Origin: Microtetraspora niveoalba
GTDB taxonomy: Bacteria; Actinomycetota; Actinomycetes; Streptosporangiales; Streptosporangiaceae
Direction of reading: 5' to 3'
DNA length: 64,000 bases
Assembly (NCBI RefSeq): GCF_001570405.1
Contig: NZ_BBYM01000002.1
Span: 155,402-219,401 of the forward strand
Shown here: piece by piece, positions 23,018-32,311 of the stretch
Layout of the letters: the number at the start of each line of letters is the position of its first letter
How positions within the stretch are numbered: the stretch's first letter is position 1
Made by a program: the position numbers and the translations under genes
The notes under the pieces: generated by a model
Databases searched by the model: none
Seen by the model: the letters and a program-made list of their open reading frames with translations, nothing else
Told to the model about the DNA's origin: nothing

Positions 23018-24687
23018 TTGTCTCCTCGGGTCGGAGTCGTTTCACGGCCCGCCATGTGCGTGGCCGCGACGTAACCGAAGGTCATGGCGGGACCGATGGT
23101 GGCACCGGGCCCCGGGTAGGTTTCGCCGGTGACCGCCGCCGAGCAGTTGCCGGTGGCGTACAGGCCCTCGATGGCGGTGCCGTCCTCGCGCAGCACCCGG
23201 GCGTCGGCGTCCGTGACCAGGCCGCCCTTGGTGCCGATGTCGCCGGGGAGGACCGGAAGGGCGTAGAACGGGCCCTTCTCCAGCGGCGCCAGGTTGGGGT
23301 TGGGCAGCGTGGGGTCGCCGTAGTAGTTGTCGTACGCGCTGTCGCCGCGGCCGAAGTCCTCGTCCTTGCCGGCCCGCGCGAAGCGGTTGAAGCGCTCGAA
23401 GGTCGCCTCGAGCCGTTCGCGGGGCACGCCGATGCGCTCGGCCAGCTCGCCCGGTGTGCGGCCGGATTTCAGCAGGCCGCTCTCCCGCCAGGACCTGGGG
23501 AACGGCTGGCCGGGGAAGAGCCCGACGAAGATGTAGCGCGAGCGGGTCCGGCTGTCGATGATCATCCAGGAGTTCGTCGCCGGCTCGCCGTGCTCGTACA
23601 TCTTGTCCACGAACTCGTGGTACGGCAGGGACTCCCTGACGTAGCGCTCCCCGTCGCCGTCCACGATGATCATCGAAGGGATCGCCCTGTCGTTGACCAG
23701 GAAGAACAGCGTCCCGTCCGGACGCGGCACCGAGGGGGCGCCCCACACCTTGTCCATGAGGTCGACCGCCGCGCCCGCCTCCAGCCCGGCGCGCAGCGTG
23801 TCACCGGTCTGGCCCTCGGCGGCGTGGGTCCATTCGGTGCTGGTGGGCGACGGCAGGTACTTCTCCCGCAGTGACTGGTCGTGGGAGAAGCCGCCGGCCG
23901 CGAACACGACGCCGTGCCGGGCCCTGATGGCGATCTCCCGGCCTTCGCGGAGCGCGCGCACCCCGGTGACGCGGCCGTCCTCGACGACCAGATCGCGGAA
24001 CGGGGTGGACAACCACAACTCGCCGCCCGCCTCGGCCAGCGCCAGGCGGAGCCTGGCCACCAGGGCCTCCCCGAGCGACAGGAGCCGCTGCCCGGTCAGC
24101 AGCGCCTTGACCCCGCGCATGGCCACCTTCATCGAGGTGCGCTTGCCCACCCAGGTCCGCGTCATCATGTTGATCTTGCCGAAGTCGGCCGAGGTCATGG
24201 TCATGCCGTAGGTCGGCAGACCGGCCCGGCGCATGCGCGCGAACTCCGGGCCCAGCAGCCGGCCGTCCACGATGCTCGGCTCCACCGACCGGCCCTGCGA
24301 CCGGCCTCCGGGGTACTCCGGGTAGTAGTCGGAGTAGCCGGGGGTGTACTCGAAGCGCACCCACCGGGTCCGGTCGTGCAGGAACCGCAACATCTCGGGG
24401 CCGCGCCGCAGGTAGGCGTCCTTGCGTACGGCCGGCACCCGGTCGCCGACCGTGGCGTCGAGGTAGGCGCGGGCGTTCTCGACGGTGTCCCGCTCGCCCG
24501 CCTGCTCCAGGTAGAGGTTGTTCGGCACCCAGATGGCCCCGCCGGACAGGGCGGTCGATCCGCCGAACCTGCCGGTCTTCTCGATGACCAGGGCCGACAA
24601 CCCGTGCAGGCGGGCGGTGAGGGCGGCGGTGAGACCTCCGGCGCCGGAGCCCACCACCACCACGTCGTACTCGTGATCCCATGCCAT
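23014..24687 (-). CDS. kstD: 3-Oxosteroid 1-dehydrogenase (KstD)
   Basis: A 557-residue FAD enzyme. It opens with VVVVGSGAGGLTAA, then the FGGSTALSGG segment typical of the fumarate-reductase/KstD fold. YYPEYPGG holds an active-site tyrosine, and YALPVLPGDIGTKGGL carries the Tyr and Gly that polarise the C3 ketone. The ending GNCSAAVTGETYPGPGATIG is characteristic. KstD introduces the C1-C2 double bond into ring A. It lies 18 bases after hsaB and overlaps kshA, so hydroxylation and dehydrogenation are co-expressed. Confidence 0.9.
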   Translation of the reverse strand: MAWDHEYDVVVVGSGAGGLTAALTARLHGLSALVIEKTGRFGGSTALSGGAIWVPNNLYLEQAGERDTVENARAYLDATVGDRVPAVRKDAYLRRGPEMLRFLHDRTRWVRFEYTPGYSDYYPEYPGGRSQGRSVEPSIVDGRLLGPEFARMRRAGLPTYGMTMTSADFGKINMMTRTWVGKRTSMKVAMRGVKALLTGQRLLSLGEALVARLRLALAEAGGELWLSTPFRDLVVEDGRVTGVRALREGREIAIRARHGVVFAAGGFSHDQSLREKYLPSPTSTEWTHAAEGQTGDTLRAGLEAGAAVDLMDKVWGAPSVPRPDGTLFFLVNDRAIPSMIIVDGDGERYVRESLPYHEFVDKMYEHGEPATNSWMIIDSRTRSRYIFVGLFPGQPFPRSWRESGLLKSGRTPGELAERIGVPRERLEATFERFNRFARAGKDEDFGRGDSAYDNYYGDPTLPNPNLAPLEKGPFYALPVLPGDIGTKGGLVTDADARVLREDGTAIEGLYATGNCSAAVTGETYPGPGATIGPAMTFGYVAATHMAGRETTPTRGDK

Positions 24688-24705
24688 GGGGTTCTCCGCT
24701 GTTGA

Positions 24706-25185
24706 CTATCGGACGGCCGCCTGCGCGTACGCGCCGCGGAAGAAGAGGAGAGGCGGATGGTCGCGGCCGTCGCGCAGCTCGCGCACCGCGCCGATCACGA
24801 TCAGGTGGTCGCCGGCGTCGTGGACGTCGGCGACGTGGCAGTCGACGGTGGCCAGCGCCCCCTCCAGGTGGGCTGTCCCGTACGGCGAGCGCGTCCAGTC
24901 GACCGCGGCGAACTTGTCCGCGCCGCTGACGGCGAACGCCCGGCACACGTCCTGCTGGTCGGCGGCGAGGATGTTGACGGCGAACCGGCCGGTCGCCGCG
25001 ATCCTGGGCCAGCTCGTCGAGCTCTTCGACACGCAGAACAGCACCAGCGGCGGGTCCAGCGAGAGCGAGGAGAACGACTGGCAGGAGAAGCCGGCCGGCC
25101 CCTCGCCGTCGATCGAGGTGATCACCGTGACGCCGGAGGCGAACCGGCCGAGTACATCCTTGAAGCGGGCGGTCAGCCGTTCCAC
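24706..25185 (-). CDS. hsaB: Flavin reductase (HsaB-like)
   Basis: A 159-residue NAD(P)H:flavin reductase. It contains FASGVTVITSIDGEGPAGFS, CQSFSSLSLDPPLVLFCVSK and FAVNILAADQ, the flavin-pocket pattern of this family. It supplies reduced flavin to a two-component monooxygenase, here HsaA encoded just upstream in the operon. GTG 25185 lies inside the end of hsaC (13-base overlap). Assignment as HsaB rests on the hsaA-hsaC neighbourhood. Confidence 0.85.
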   Translation of the reverse strand: MERLTARFKDVLGRFASGVTVITSIDGEGPAGFSCQSFSSLSLDPPLVLFCVSKSSTSWPRIAATGRFAVNILAADQQDVCRAFAVSGADKFAAVDWTRSPYGTAHLEGALATVDCHVADVHDAGDHLIVIGAVRELRDGRDHPPLLFFRGAYAQAAVR

Positions 25186-26057
25186 GCGTGGCCCCAGTAG
25201 GCGTCCTCCGTGATCTCCTTGACCGACCAGGTGGCGTCGTCGACCAGGATCGCGTCGGTGCCGTACTCCACCTGGAACCCGCCGGGGGTGGCCGCGTAGA
25301 AGGAGACCATCTTGTCGTTGGTGTGCCGGCCCAGCGACTGGGCCACGGGGATCTGCCGCGCGTTGAACCGGTCCAGGCCGCGGCCGACGTCGTCGAGGGT
25401 CTCCAGCTCCAGCATGAAGTGGAAGATCGCGGCCGGCATCGGGGCCTCGCACAGCGCGACGCTGTGGTGGCGGGGGTTGCAGCCGAGGAAGCGGACCCAG
25501 TTCATCTGCCCCTCCGGGCCGCCGAACGTCGCGGCGGGGAAGCGGAGCGAGTCGCGGTGCCGGAAGCCGAGCACCTCGGTGTAGAAGGCGTAGGACGCCT
25601 CGATGTCGGCGGCGGACAGCACGACGTGGCCGAGCCCGAGGTTTCCGGTGACGAACCGCTGCGCGTGCGGGGTGACCACCGGGCTGTGGTCCAGCGCCGG
25701 GCCGTAGTAGAGCTCCAGGTGGTTGCCGTTCGGGTCGTCCACGTGGGCCAGCTCCTCGACCCGGCGGTCCGCGGCCTCCTCGGGCGTGCCGGGCTTGACC
25801 GCGTGGCCCGCGGCCTCGATCCTCGCGACGAGCTCGCGGAAGGCGGCCCGGTTGGGCAGCTCCCAGCCGGCCGCGAGCAGCCGGTCGGTCTCGCCGGGCA
25901 GGAACGCGAAGCGGGCGGCGTGCTCGTCCATCCGCAGGTAGAGTGCGTCGTCGCGCGGACCGGTGGTGGCGACGAGGCCGAGCACCTCGGTGCCGAAGGT
26001 CCGCCACTCGTCGAGCTTCGCCGTCTCGAAGCGCAGGTAACCAAGGGAGTGGATCAT
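25173..26057 (-). CDS. hsaC: Type I extradiol dioxygenase (HsaC/BphC-like)
   Basis: The 294-residue protein is a double glyoxalase-fold ring-cleaving dioxygenase. The Fe(II) ligands are His in LGHVVLSA, His in FHFMLELE and Glu in FQVEYGTDA; YYGP and the C-terminal YWGHAW are also typical. HsaC cleaves the catechol 3,4-DHSA made by HsaA/HsaB during steroid degradation. The next enzyme, hydrolase HsaD, is not in this window. The gene follows hsaA by 49 bases. Confidence 0.88.
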   Translation of the reverse strand: MIHSLGYLRFETAKLDEWRTFGTEVLGLVATTGPRDDALYLRMDEHAARFAFLPGETDRLLAAGWELPNRAAFRELVARIEAAGHAVKPGTPEEAADRRVEELAHVDDPNGNHLELYYGPALDHSPVVTPHAQRFVTGNLGLGHVVLSAADIEASYAFYTEVLGFRHRDSLRFPAATFGGPEGQMNWVRFLGCNPRHHSVALCEAPMPAAIFHFMLELETLDDVGRGLDRFNARQIPVAQSLGRHTNDKMVSFYAATPGGFQVEYGTDAILVDDATWSVKEITEDAYWGHAWNG

Positions 26058-26106
26058 GACATTTGCTCCAGGTGGGGGTGAAGTTCCTTCGACGTGACGG
26101 AGGCCG

Positions 26107-27276
26107 TCACATCATCACGTCGGTGACCTCGAGGCCGAGTGCGCCCTGGCCGTACATGGTCAGTGCGCGCTCCGGGTCGTTGACGGCGTGGACGCGGCCC
26201 GCGTGGGCGTCCCTCCAGCCGCGCTGGACCACGTTCCCGTGCGCGAGGGCGCGCCCGCCGGCGTTCTCGAACAGCAGGTCCACGGCCTTGATCGCCCGCT
26301 GGGTCGCCAGGACCTGGTCACGGCGGGTGCGCAGCCGCAGGTCGACGGGGAGTTCCCGCCCGCTCTCGACGGTCCGGAGCATCTCGCCGATGTTGCGCTC
26401 CATGAGCGCCCAGGCGGCGTCGATCTCGCTCGCCGCGGTGGCGATGCGGACCTGGGCGTGCGGGTCCTCGGCCACCTTCTGCCCGCCGTAGGAGACGCGG
26501 ACGCGATCCCTGGTGACCTTCAGGTACGCGTCCAGCGTGCCCTGGGCGATGCCCACGACGGGCGCGCTGATGGTGGTGCTGAAGACCGCGGCGAACGGCA
26601 GCCGGTACAGCGGTGCGGTGTTGACCTCGTTACCCGGGCAGTGGCAGGCGGATGTGTCGGCGAAGCTGAGGGTGCGGTGCTCCGGCACGAAGGCGTCCTC
26701 GACCACGATGTCGTTGCTTCCGGTGCCGCTCAGGCCGATGACGTTCCACACGTCCACGATGCGGTAGTCGGACCGGGGCAGCAGGAAGGTCCGCATGCCG
26801 ACCGGGACGCCGTCCGGTCCCGGGATCAGGCCGCCGAGGAACACCCAGCCGGCGTGGTCGCAGCCGGAGGAGAAGCTCCACCTGCCGCTGACCCGGAAGC
26901 CGCCCTCGACGGGCGTGATCGTGCCGGTGGGGGCGTAGGAGGAGGAGATCCGCGCGTGCGGGTCCGCGCCCCAGACGTCGTCCTGCGCCTGGACGGGGAA
27001 CAGCCCGAGCTGCCACGGGTGCACGCCGACGACCGACGCGACCCATCCGGTGGATCCGCAGGCGGCGGCGATCTCCATCACCGCCGTGTAGAACGTCACG
27101 GGGTCGGCTTCGAAGCCGCCGTACCGCTTCGGCTGGAGGAGCCGGAAGAAGCCGGTCTCCGCCAGCTCCTTCATCGTGGAGTCCGGGATCCGGCGGGCCT
27201 CCTCCGCCTCGCCGGCCCGCTCCCTGATCGCGGGGACGAGGCCGCGCACGGCCTCGAGAACCTCCAGCTCGGTCAT
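26107..27276 (-). CDS. hsaA: Flavin-dependent monooxygenase of acyl-CoA dehydrogenase fold (HsaA-like)
   Basis: The 389-residue protein has the class D flavin monooxygenase layout: an N-terminal helical domain with GFFRLLQPKRYGGFEADP, a middle beta domain (GCDHAGWVFLGGL, VIGLSGTGSNDIVVEDAFVP) and a C-terminal helix bundle with LATQRAIKAVDLLFENAGG. HsaA hydroxylates the phenol 3-HSA to a catechol using reduced flavin from HsaB. It is the first gene of the operon, divergent from the IclR regulator, and ATG 27276 has GGGAG upstream. Confidence 0.87.
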   Translation of the reverse strand: MTELEVLEAVRGLVPAIRERAGEAEEARRIPDSTMKELAETGFFRLLQPKRYGGFEADPVTFYTAVMEIAAACGSTGWVASVVGVHPWQLGLFPVQAQDDVWGADPHARISSSYAPTGTITPVEGGFRVSGRWSFSSGCDHAGWVFLGGLIPGPDGVPVGMRTFLLPRSDYRIVDVWNVIGLSGTGSNDIVVEDAFVPEHRTLSFADTSACHCPGNEVNTAPLYRLPFAAVFSTTISAPVVGIAQGTLDAYLKVTRDRVRVSYGGQKVAEDPHAQVRIATAASEIDAAWALMERNIGEMLRTVESGRELPVDLRLRTRRDQVLATQRAIKAVDLLFENAGGRALAHGNVVQRGWRDAHAGRVHAVNDPERALTMYGQGALGLEVTDVMM

Positions 27277-27362
27277 TCTCGCTCCCTTGTCGCTACGCCC
27301 CGTGATCATCCTCATACGGCGGGGTTGCGAGCACGCTATGCGAGGTGTTCCAATTCGAAATA

Positions 27363-27389
27363 GTGGTTTCCCGATGAACGGGAAACCAC
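27363..27389. promoter_or_regulatory. IclR operator 1 (perfect 11-bp arms)
   Basis: GTGGTTTCCCG and CGGGAAACCAC are perfect inverted arms around ATGAA, between the divergent hsaA and iclR genes. The core TTCCCG-N5-CGGGAA (27368-27384) recurs at 28279 and, with one change, at 29317. Confidence 0.85.
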
Positions 27390-27452
27390 GCGCGTTCTCC
27401 CACGTCGCGACGTCCCCAGCCGCCGCCTCTACCGTCACCAGGAGGAAGATCC

Positions 27453-28271
27453 ATGGGCGCACCGGCCTCGGCCACCTCACCGGAGCTGGAATCCTCCATG
27501 CTGGCCAGAGCGGCCCGCATCCTCTACTCGTTCAGCGGCCTCGACCCGGAGCTGTCGCTGACCGACGTCGTGCGGCGTACGGGTCTGCCCCGGTCGTCCG
27601 TGCACCGCATCCTCGACCAGCTCGTACAGCTCCGCGCGCTGGAGCGGGCGGGGTCCCGCTACCGGCTGGGTCTCGGCCTGATCGAGCTCGGCGGGCTCGC
27701 CGCGCACCAGAACCGGCTGCGCGAGGTCTGCCGGCCGCATCTGGACGCCCTGCACGAGAGCACCGGCGCGATGGTGCACCTGGCCATCCTGGACGGGCAC
27801 GAGATCGTCTACCTGGAGCGGCTCGGCGGCGCGTCGAACGGGCGGATCCCGTCCCGGCTGGGCGGACGGCAGCCCGCCTACTGCACGGGCGCGGGCAAGG
27901 CGCTGCTCGCCTTCTCCTGCGAGGGCACGGTGGCCCAGGTGATCGCGGAGGGGATGCCGCCCCGTACGGCGAACACCATCACCCGTCCGCAACTCCTGCG
28001 GCAGGAACTGGCACGTGTCAGGGATCGCGGGGTGGCCTTCGACCGCGAGGAGAACTACCGCGGCATCTTCTGCGTCGCCGCCCCCTTGCGCGACACCACG
28101 GGACGCCCGGTCGCGGCGATCTCCCTCAGCGGCGCCCCCGGCGCGATGAACACGCAACGGCTGATTCCGCCGCTGCTCACGACGGTGCGAGCCGTCTGGC
28201 AGACCCTGTTCTCCTCTCCGCCCCGGCGGCGCCGCGCCATGAGCGCGCATGCCTCGGTCCAGGCCGTGTGA
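27453..28271 (+). CDS. IclR-family regulator of the steroid-type locus
   Basis: A 272-residue IclR protein. The N-terminal winged helix (about 15-80) includes LSLTDVVRRTGLPRSSVHRI; the effector domain (95-250) includes GAMVHLAILDGHEIVYLERL, PAYCTGAGKALLA and FDREENYRGIFCVAAPL, all family hallmarks. The tail is rich in Arg. Its start is 63 bases from a perfect palindrome that also faces hsaA. The effector is unknown, perhaps a steroid catabolite. Confidence 0.92.
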   Translation: MGAPASATSPELESSMLARAARILYSFSGLDPELSLTDVVRRTGLPRSSVHRILDQLVQLRALERAGSRYRLGLGLIELGGLAAHQNRLREVCRPHLDALHESTGAMVHLAILDGHEIVYLERLGGASNGRIPSRLGGRQPAYCTGAGKALLAFSCEGTVAQVIAEGMPPRTANTITRPQLLRQELARVRDRGVAFDREENYRGIFCVAAPLRDTTGRPVAAISLSGAPGAMNTQRLIPPLLTTVRAVWQTLFSSPPRRRRAMSAHASVQAV

Positions 28272-28278
28272 GCCGGAT

Positions 28279-28295
28279 TTCCCGATAGCCGGGAA
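28279..28295. promoter_or_regulatory. IclR operator 2 (TTCCCG-ATAGC-CGGGAA)
   Basis: A perfect copy of the 17-bp core found upstream of hsaA/iclR, here 70 bases before the tyrosine phosphatase start. It links that gene to the same regulator. Confidence 0.7.
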
Positions 28296-28365
28296 GCGTG
28301 ACCCTGACGCGACGTGACCTGTCTTACAGTCGGGCCTCCCCCCATCCCCAGATCCGGGAGAGCCC

Positions 28366-29286
28366 ATGTACAGCCGTCTTTCGGCGCGTACCGCGTCGTG
28401 CCTGCTCGCCCTCGCCGTCCTCCCCCTCACCCCCGTCTCCCCGGCGGCCCCCGTCCAGGCGGCCGCCGCCACGCAGGACGCACAGCAGGCCACGCGGCCG
28501 CTCAGCCTGCTCCAGGGCGCCGTCAACGTCCGCGACCTCGGCGGCCACCGGACCCGGTCGGGCGAGAAGGTACGGCCGGGCCTGGTCTACCGGGCCGACT
28601 CGCTGCAGAAGCTCACCGACGCCGACCTGACCGCCGTCGCCGGGCTCGGCGTCTCCCGAGTGATCGATTTCCGCACGCCCCTGGAGGTGGAGACGGACGG
28701 CGCGGACCGGCTGCCGGCCGGGCTCCCCGTCACGTCCCGGCCGGTCGACGACGCCGGCCTGAACGCCGCGACGCGAGGCGCGATCGCCACCGGGGACCCG
28801 CGGCGCCAGCAGGAGCTCCTCGGCGGCGGGCGCGCCGAGGAGCTGATGCGCACGGTCTACCGCTCGTTCGTCACCGATCCGAAGTCGCGCGCGCAGTTCG
28901 CCGCGACCCTGCGCGATCTGGCCGAGCGGCCGGCGGCCCCGCTGCTGTTCCACTGCACCAGCGGCAAGGACCGCACCGGCTGGCTGAGCTACCTGCTGCT
29001 GATCGAGCTGGGCGTGCCGGAGGGGACGGCCAGGCGGGACTTCCTCCTGTCGAACGACTACCGCCGCGAGGCCGACGCGAAGACCAGGGCGGGCCTCAAG
29101 GCCTCCGGCATGATGGAGGACCCCGACCTGATGATCCCGATCCAGGAGGTGCGCGACGACTACCTGGACGCCGCGCTCGACCAGGTCCGCCGCGACTACG
29201 GCAGCCTCACGGCGTACGTGCGGGTCGGCCTCGGCGTCAAGGGCGGGACTCTCGCTCAGCTCCGCAAGAACCTGCTGACCCGTTGA
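28366..29286 (+). CDS. Secreted tyrosine/dual-specificity phosphatase (PTP-like)
   Basis: The 306-residue protein starts with a signal peptide (LLALAVLPLTPVSPAAPVQA, cleavage after Ala near residue 34). The catalytic loop HCTSGKDRTG is the CX5R signature in the HCxxGKDR form of bacterial MptpB/LipA-like phosphatases. VNVRDLGGHRTRSG and LVYRADSLQKLTDAD are the conserved N-terminal elements. Such enzymes remove phosphate from phosphotyrosine or phosphoinositides. An IclR-type operator upstream suggests co-regulation with steroid genes. The role here is unclear. Confidence 0.9.
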   Translation: MYSRLSARTASCLLALAVLPLTPVSPAAPVQAAAATQDAQQATRPLSLLQGAVNVRDLGGHRTRSGEKVRPGLVYRADSLQKLTDADLTAVAGLGVSRVIDFRTPLEVETDGADRLPAGLPVTSRPVDDAGLNAATRGAIATGDPRRQQELLGGGRAEELMRTVYRSFVTDPKSRAQFAATLRDLAERPAAPLLFHCTSGKDRTGWLSYLLLIELGVPEGTARRDFLLSNDYRREADAKTRAGLKASGMMEDPDLMIPIQEVRDDYLDAALDQVRRDYGSLTAYVRVGLGVKGGTLAQLRKNLLTR

Positions 29287-29316
29287 ACTCGCTGATCGTC
29301 GCGACCGTCCGAAATC

Positions 29317-29333
29317 CTCCCGATGACCGGGAA
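29317..29333. promoter_or_regulatory. IclR operator 3 (CTCCCG-ATGAC-CGGGAA)
   Basis: One mismatch from the 17-bp core of the other two sites. It lies 44 bases after the phosphatase gene and 245 bases upstream of the ketosteroid-isomerase-like start, near the start of a decayed frame at 29375. Confidence 0.5.
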
Positions 29334-29374
29334 GGCGGAAGTCGCCCCACATTGTCCCGTCATAGCCTCGCCCC

Positions 29375-29560
29375 ATGACCGCATCGCTCGACGGCCTCGA
29401 ACGGCGGCTCGCCCGGTTCCCGCCTCCCCGGGCCTCCCCGCGCGCGGCGCCACTCGTTCGTGATGGCCGAGCCGGCCATGGGGTACGGCGTCACCGACAT
29501 CGACGGCGGGCCGCCGTACTCGCACCGCGAGGCCGCCGGCACCGGCCTGCCCCATGAAGA
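29375..29560 (+). pseudogene. Possible gene scrap upstream of the isomerase-like gene
   Basis: ATG 29375 opens MTASLDGLERRLARFPPP, and the text then becomes low-complexity. A different frame from about 29450 reads SFVMAEPAMGYGVTDIDGGP then PYSHREAAGTGLP. Both pieces look protein-like but do not join. This could be an internally deleted, frameshifted gene placed just after IclR operator 3. I cannot name the family. Confidence 0.25.
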
Positions 29561-29577
29561 CCGAGGAGGAACCGGAC

Positions 29578-29946
29578 ATGGCCACCCCGAAGGAAGCGCT
29601 CCAGGAGTACGTCACCGCCTGGAACGCCGGGGACGCGGCGGCGATCGTCGCGCTCTTCGCCGACGACGCGATCGTCGCCGACCCGTACGGCACGCCCCCG
29701 CGCGAGGGCCGGGAGGCGATCCGCGCGTTCTACGAGGACGGCGTCAAGACCGGGGCCAGGCTCACGCTGGACGCCCCGATCCGCGGGTCGCACGGCGACC
29801 GCGCCGCGATGGCGTTCACCGTCGAGCTCACGACGGAGGCCGGGCCCATGCGGATCCGGGTGATCGACGTCATGACGTTCGACGAGCACGGCAAGATCGC
29901 GCGCATGGAGGCCCTCTGGGGACCGGATGACGTGGAGCGACCGTAG
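29578..29946 (+). CDS. Ketosteroid isomerase-like (SnoaL/NTF2-fold) protein
   Basis: A 122-residue cone-fold protein close to steroid delta-isomerase. It has EYVTAWNAGDAAAIVALFAD (Tyr on helix 1), DDAIVADPYG (the catalytic-base Asp position of KSI) and IDVMTFDEHGKI (oxyanion Asp position). ATG 29578 is preceded by GAGGAGGA at good spacing; an ATG at 29554 lies upstream of that site. A delta5-3-ketosteroid isomerase would fit the neighbouring kstD/kshA genes, converting 5-ene to 4-ene ketones. Activity is inferred. Confidence 0.75.
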   Translation: MATPKEALQEYVTAWNAGDAAAIVALFADDAIVADPYGTPPREGREAIRAFYEDGVKTGARLTLDAPIRGSHGDRAAMAFTVELTTEAGPMRIRVIDVMTFDEHGKIARMEALWGPDDVERP

Positions 29947-29972
29947 CCGGGCGGCGTGGCTATCCTGACCCG

Positions 29973-30548
29973 GTGAGCGAAGACGGGGAGGCGCTGCCGA
30001 ACCTGCCGGCGACGAGCTGGGCGGTGCTCGGCATGCTCTCCTTCGACCAGGAGCTCTCGGGCTACGACCTGAAGAAGTGGGCCGACTGGAGCCTCAGGTT
30101 CTTCTACTGGAGCCCCTCCTACAGCCAGATCTACGGCGAGCTCAAGCGCTTGGAGAAGGCCGGCTACGTGGTCTCCCGGGTGGAGGCGACCGGCACCACC
30201 CGGGGCAAGCGGGTCTACGCGATCACCGAGGCCGGGCGCGCCGCGGCGGCCCGCTGGGTGGAGGAGGCGCCGGTCGAGCCGCCGATCCTCAAGCACGGCG
30301 TGATGCTGCGGGTCTGGCTGGGCCACCTCGTGGCGCCCGACCGGTTGCGCGACGTGCTCCGGCGGCACCGCGACTACGCCGAGAAGATGCGCGCGCAGGC
30401 CGAGGCCGACGCGGGCGGCGCGGCGACGGAACCCCTGTGGGCCTACCCCGAGCTGGTGCTGCGCTGGTCGGAGCGTTACTACGCGGCCGAGCGTGATCTC
30501 GCCCAGCAGATGCTCGACGACATCGACGAGCTGACGCGCGGGAAGTGA
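29973..30548 (+). CDS. PadR-family regulator, copy A
   Basis: A 191-residue regulator with an N-terminal winged helix (TSWAVLGMLSFDQELSGYDL, SQIYGELKRLEKAGYV, KRVYAITEAGR) and a C-terminal Vir-type helical dimerisation domain. The FFYWSPSYSQIY phrase defines its subfamily. It shares this whole architecture with the second PadR 170 bases away on the other strand. GTG 29973 follows the isomerase-like gene by 26 bases. Its target is unknown. Confidence 0.9.
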   Translation: MSEDGEALPNLPATSWAVLGMLSFDQELSGYDLKKWADWSLRFFYWSPSYSQIYGELKRLEKAGYVVSRVEATGTTRGKRVYAITEAGRAAAARWVEEAPVEPPILKHGVMLRVWLGHLVAPDRLRDVLRRHRDYAEKMRAQAEADAGGAATEPLWAYPELVLRWSERYYAAERDLAQQMLDDIDELTRGK

Positions 30549-30718
30549 CCGGCCGCGCGGACGAGGAGGACCCGCGCTCGCACGTCATCGAGGCGCCGCC
30601 GCGCGACGCGAGCGGAAGGATCGCCGAGTGAACGAGGAGACCGATTCGATCACCATGAAAGAGCATAAGGAGCCGCGCCGGGCGCGGCGGTGTTCGGTGC
30701 GCGCGCCGACGTGATCGC

Positions 30719-31327
30719 TCAGCGGCGCCGCGCGGCCAGCGTTTCCAGGTCGGCCAGCATCCGCTCGGCCAGATCGCGCTCGCTGGCGTAGTGGCGGACG
30801 GCCCAGCGGGCGGCCAGCTCCTGGTACGCCCACCCGGGCACGTCCGCCACGGTCCGGCGGGAGAACTCGGCCTCGTCGAGCATGCGGCCCGCGTCGTCGC
30901 GATGCGCCTCGACCACCTCCCGCAGCCGTTCCGGTGTGGCGAGGTGCCCGAGCCATACCCGCAGCGCCGTCCCGTGCTTGACCACCGGGGGCTCGACCGG
31001 AACGTTCTCGGCCCAGTCCGTGAGCGCCCGCGTCCCCGCTTCGCTGATGACGTACACGCGCTTGTCCCTGCCGTCCCCACCGGTGACCTGCCGGGACGTC
31101 GCGTAGCCGACCCGCTCCAGCCGCTTGAGCTCCTGGTAGATCTGGCTCATCGCCGGGCTCCAGTAGAAGAACCGCAGCAGATACCCCGTCCACTTACGGA
31201 TCTCGTAGCCCGTCAGCTCCCCCTCGAAGGACAGGATACCGAGCACGGCCCACGCGGTCGCGGGCAGCCGTACCGCACCGGGTTCCGTGCCGGATTCCGT
31301 GTCGGGTTCCGTGTCGGATCGCTGCAT
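30719..31327 (-). CDS. PadR-family regulator, copy B
   Basis: A 202-residue paralogue of the convergent gene at 29973, sharing FFYWSPAMSQIYQELKRLER, VEPPVVKHGTALRVWLGHL and the C-terminal YASERDLAERML. The first 17 residues are a Thr-Glu-Pro/Ser-Gly repeat encoded by 12-base direct repeats (about 31280-31320). It is divergent from an SDR gene only 41 bases away, so it likely represses that SDR and itself. Confidence 0.9.
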   Translation of the reverse strand: MQRSDTEPDTESGTEPGAVRLPATAWAVLGILSFEGELTGYEIRKWTGYLLRFFYWSPAMSQIYQELKRLERVGYATSRQVTGGDGRDKRVYVISEAGTRALTDWAENVPVEPPVVKHGTALRVWLGHLATPERLREVVEAHRDDAGRMLDEAEFSRRTVADVPGWAYQELAARWAVRHYASERDLAERMLADLETLAARRR

Positions 31328-31353
31328 GCCGACCAGCCTATAAGCCCCCCTGA

Positions 31354-32157
<804 letters not shown>

Positions 32158-32175
32158 CGCGAGGGCGGGCGGCGC

Positions 32176-32304
32176 CTCGGCACGCCGATCCCGCGGAGGT
32201 GGGCGCTCGGCATCCGGACGGTGAGGAACTGCCCCGGCTTGTGGGCGAACGCCGCCCCGGGGCCGATGAGGGCCGCGTCGGCGAGGTCCACGCACGGCCC
32301 GGGG
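32176..32304 (-). pseudogene. Fragment of an FNR-type reductase, KshB-like
   Basis: The minus strand reads CVDLADAALIGPGAAFAHKP then GQFLTVRMPSAHLRGIG. KPGQFLTVR-P is the FAD-binding entry motif of ferredoxin-reductase-like oxygenase reductases such as KshB. It has no start, the rest of the enzyme (RCYSL flavin loop, NAD domain, 2Fe-2S domain) is absent, and the frame runs on into unrelated text. It lies between the last SDR and allantoicase. It may be the last trace of a steroid hydroxylase reductase gene. Confidence 0.5.
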
Positions 32305-32311
32305 CCGGCGG

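Noticed and set aside
17390-27276. A polyketide or other natural-product biosynthetic cluster
   Set aside because: The SDR, monooxygenase and cupin-like genes are explained by steroid-type catabolism; there is no synthase, carrier protein or terpene cyclase.
30549-30718. A small RNA or terminator between the convergent PadR genes
   Set aside because: No clear stem with a T-run and no promoter; only short GC-rich partial repeats.
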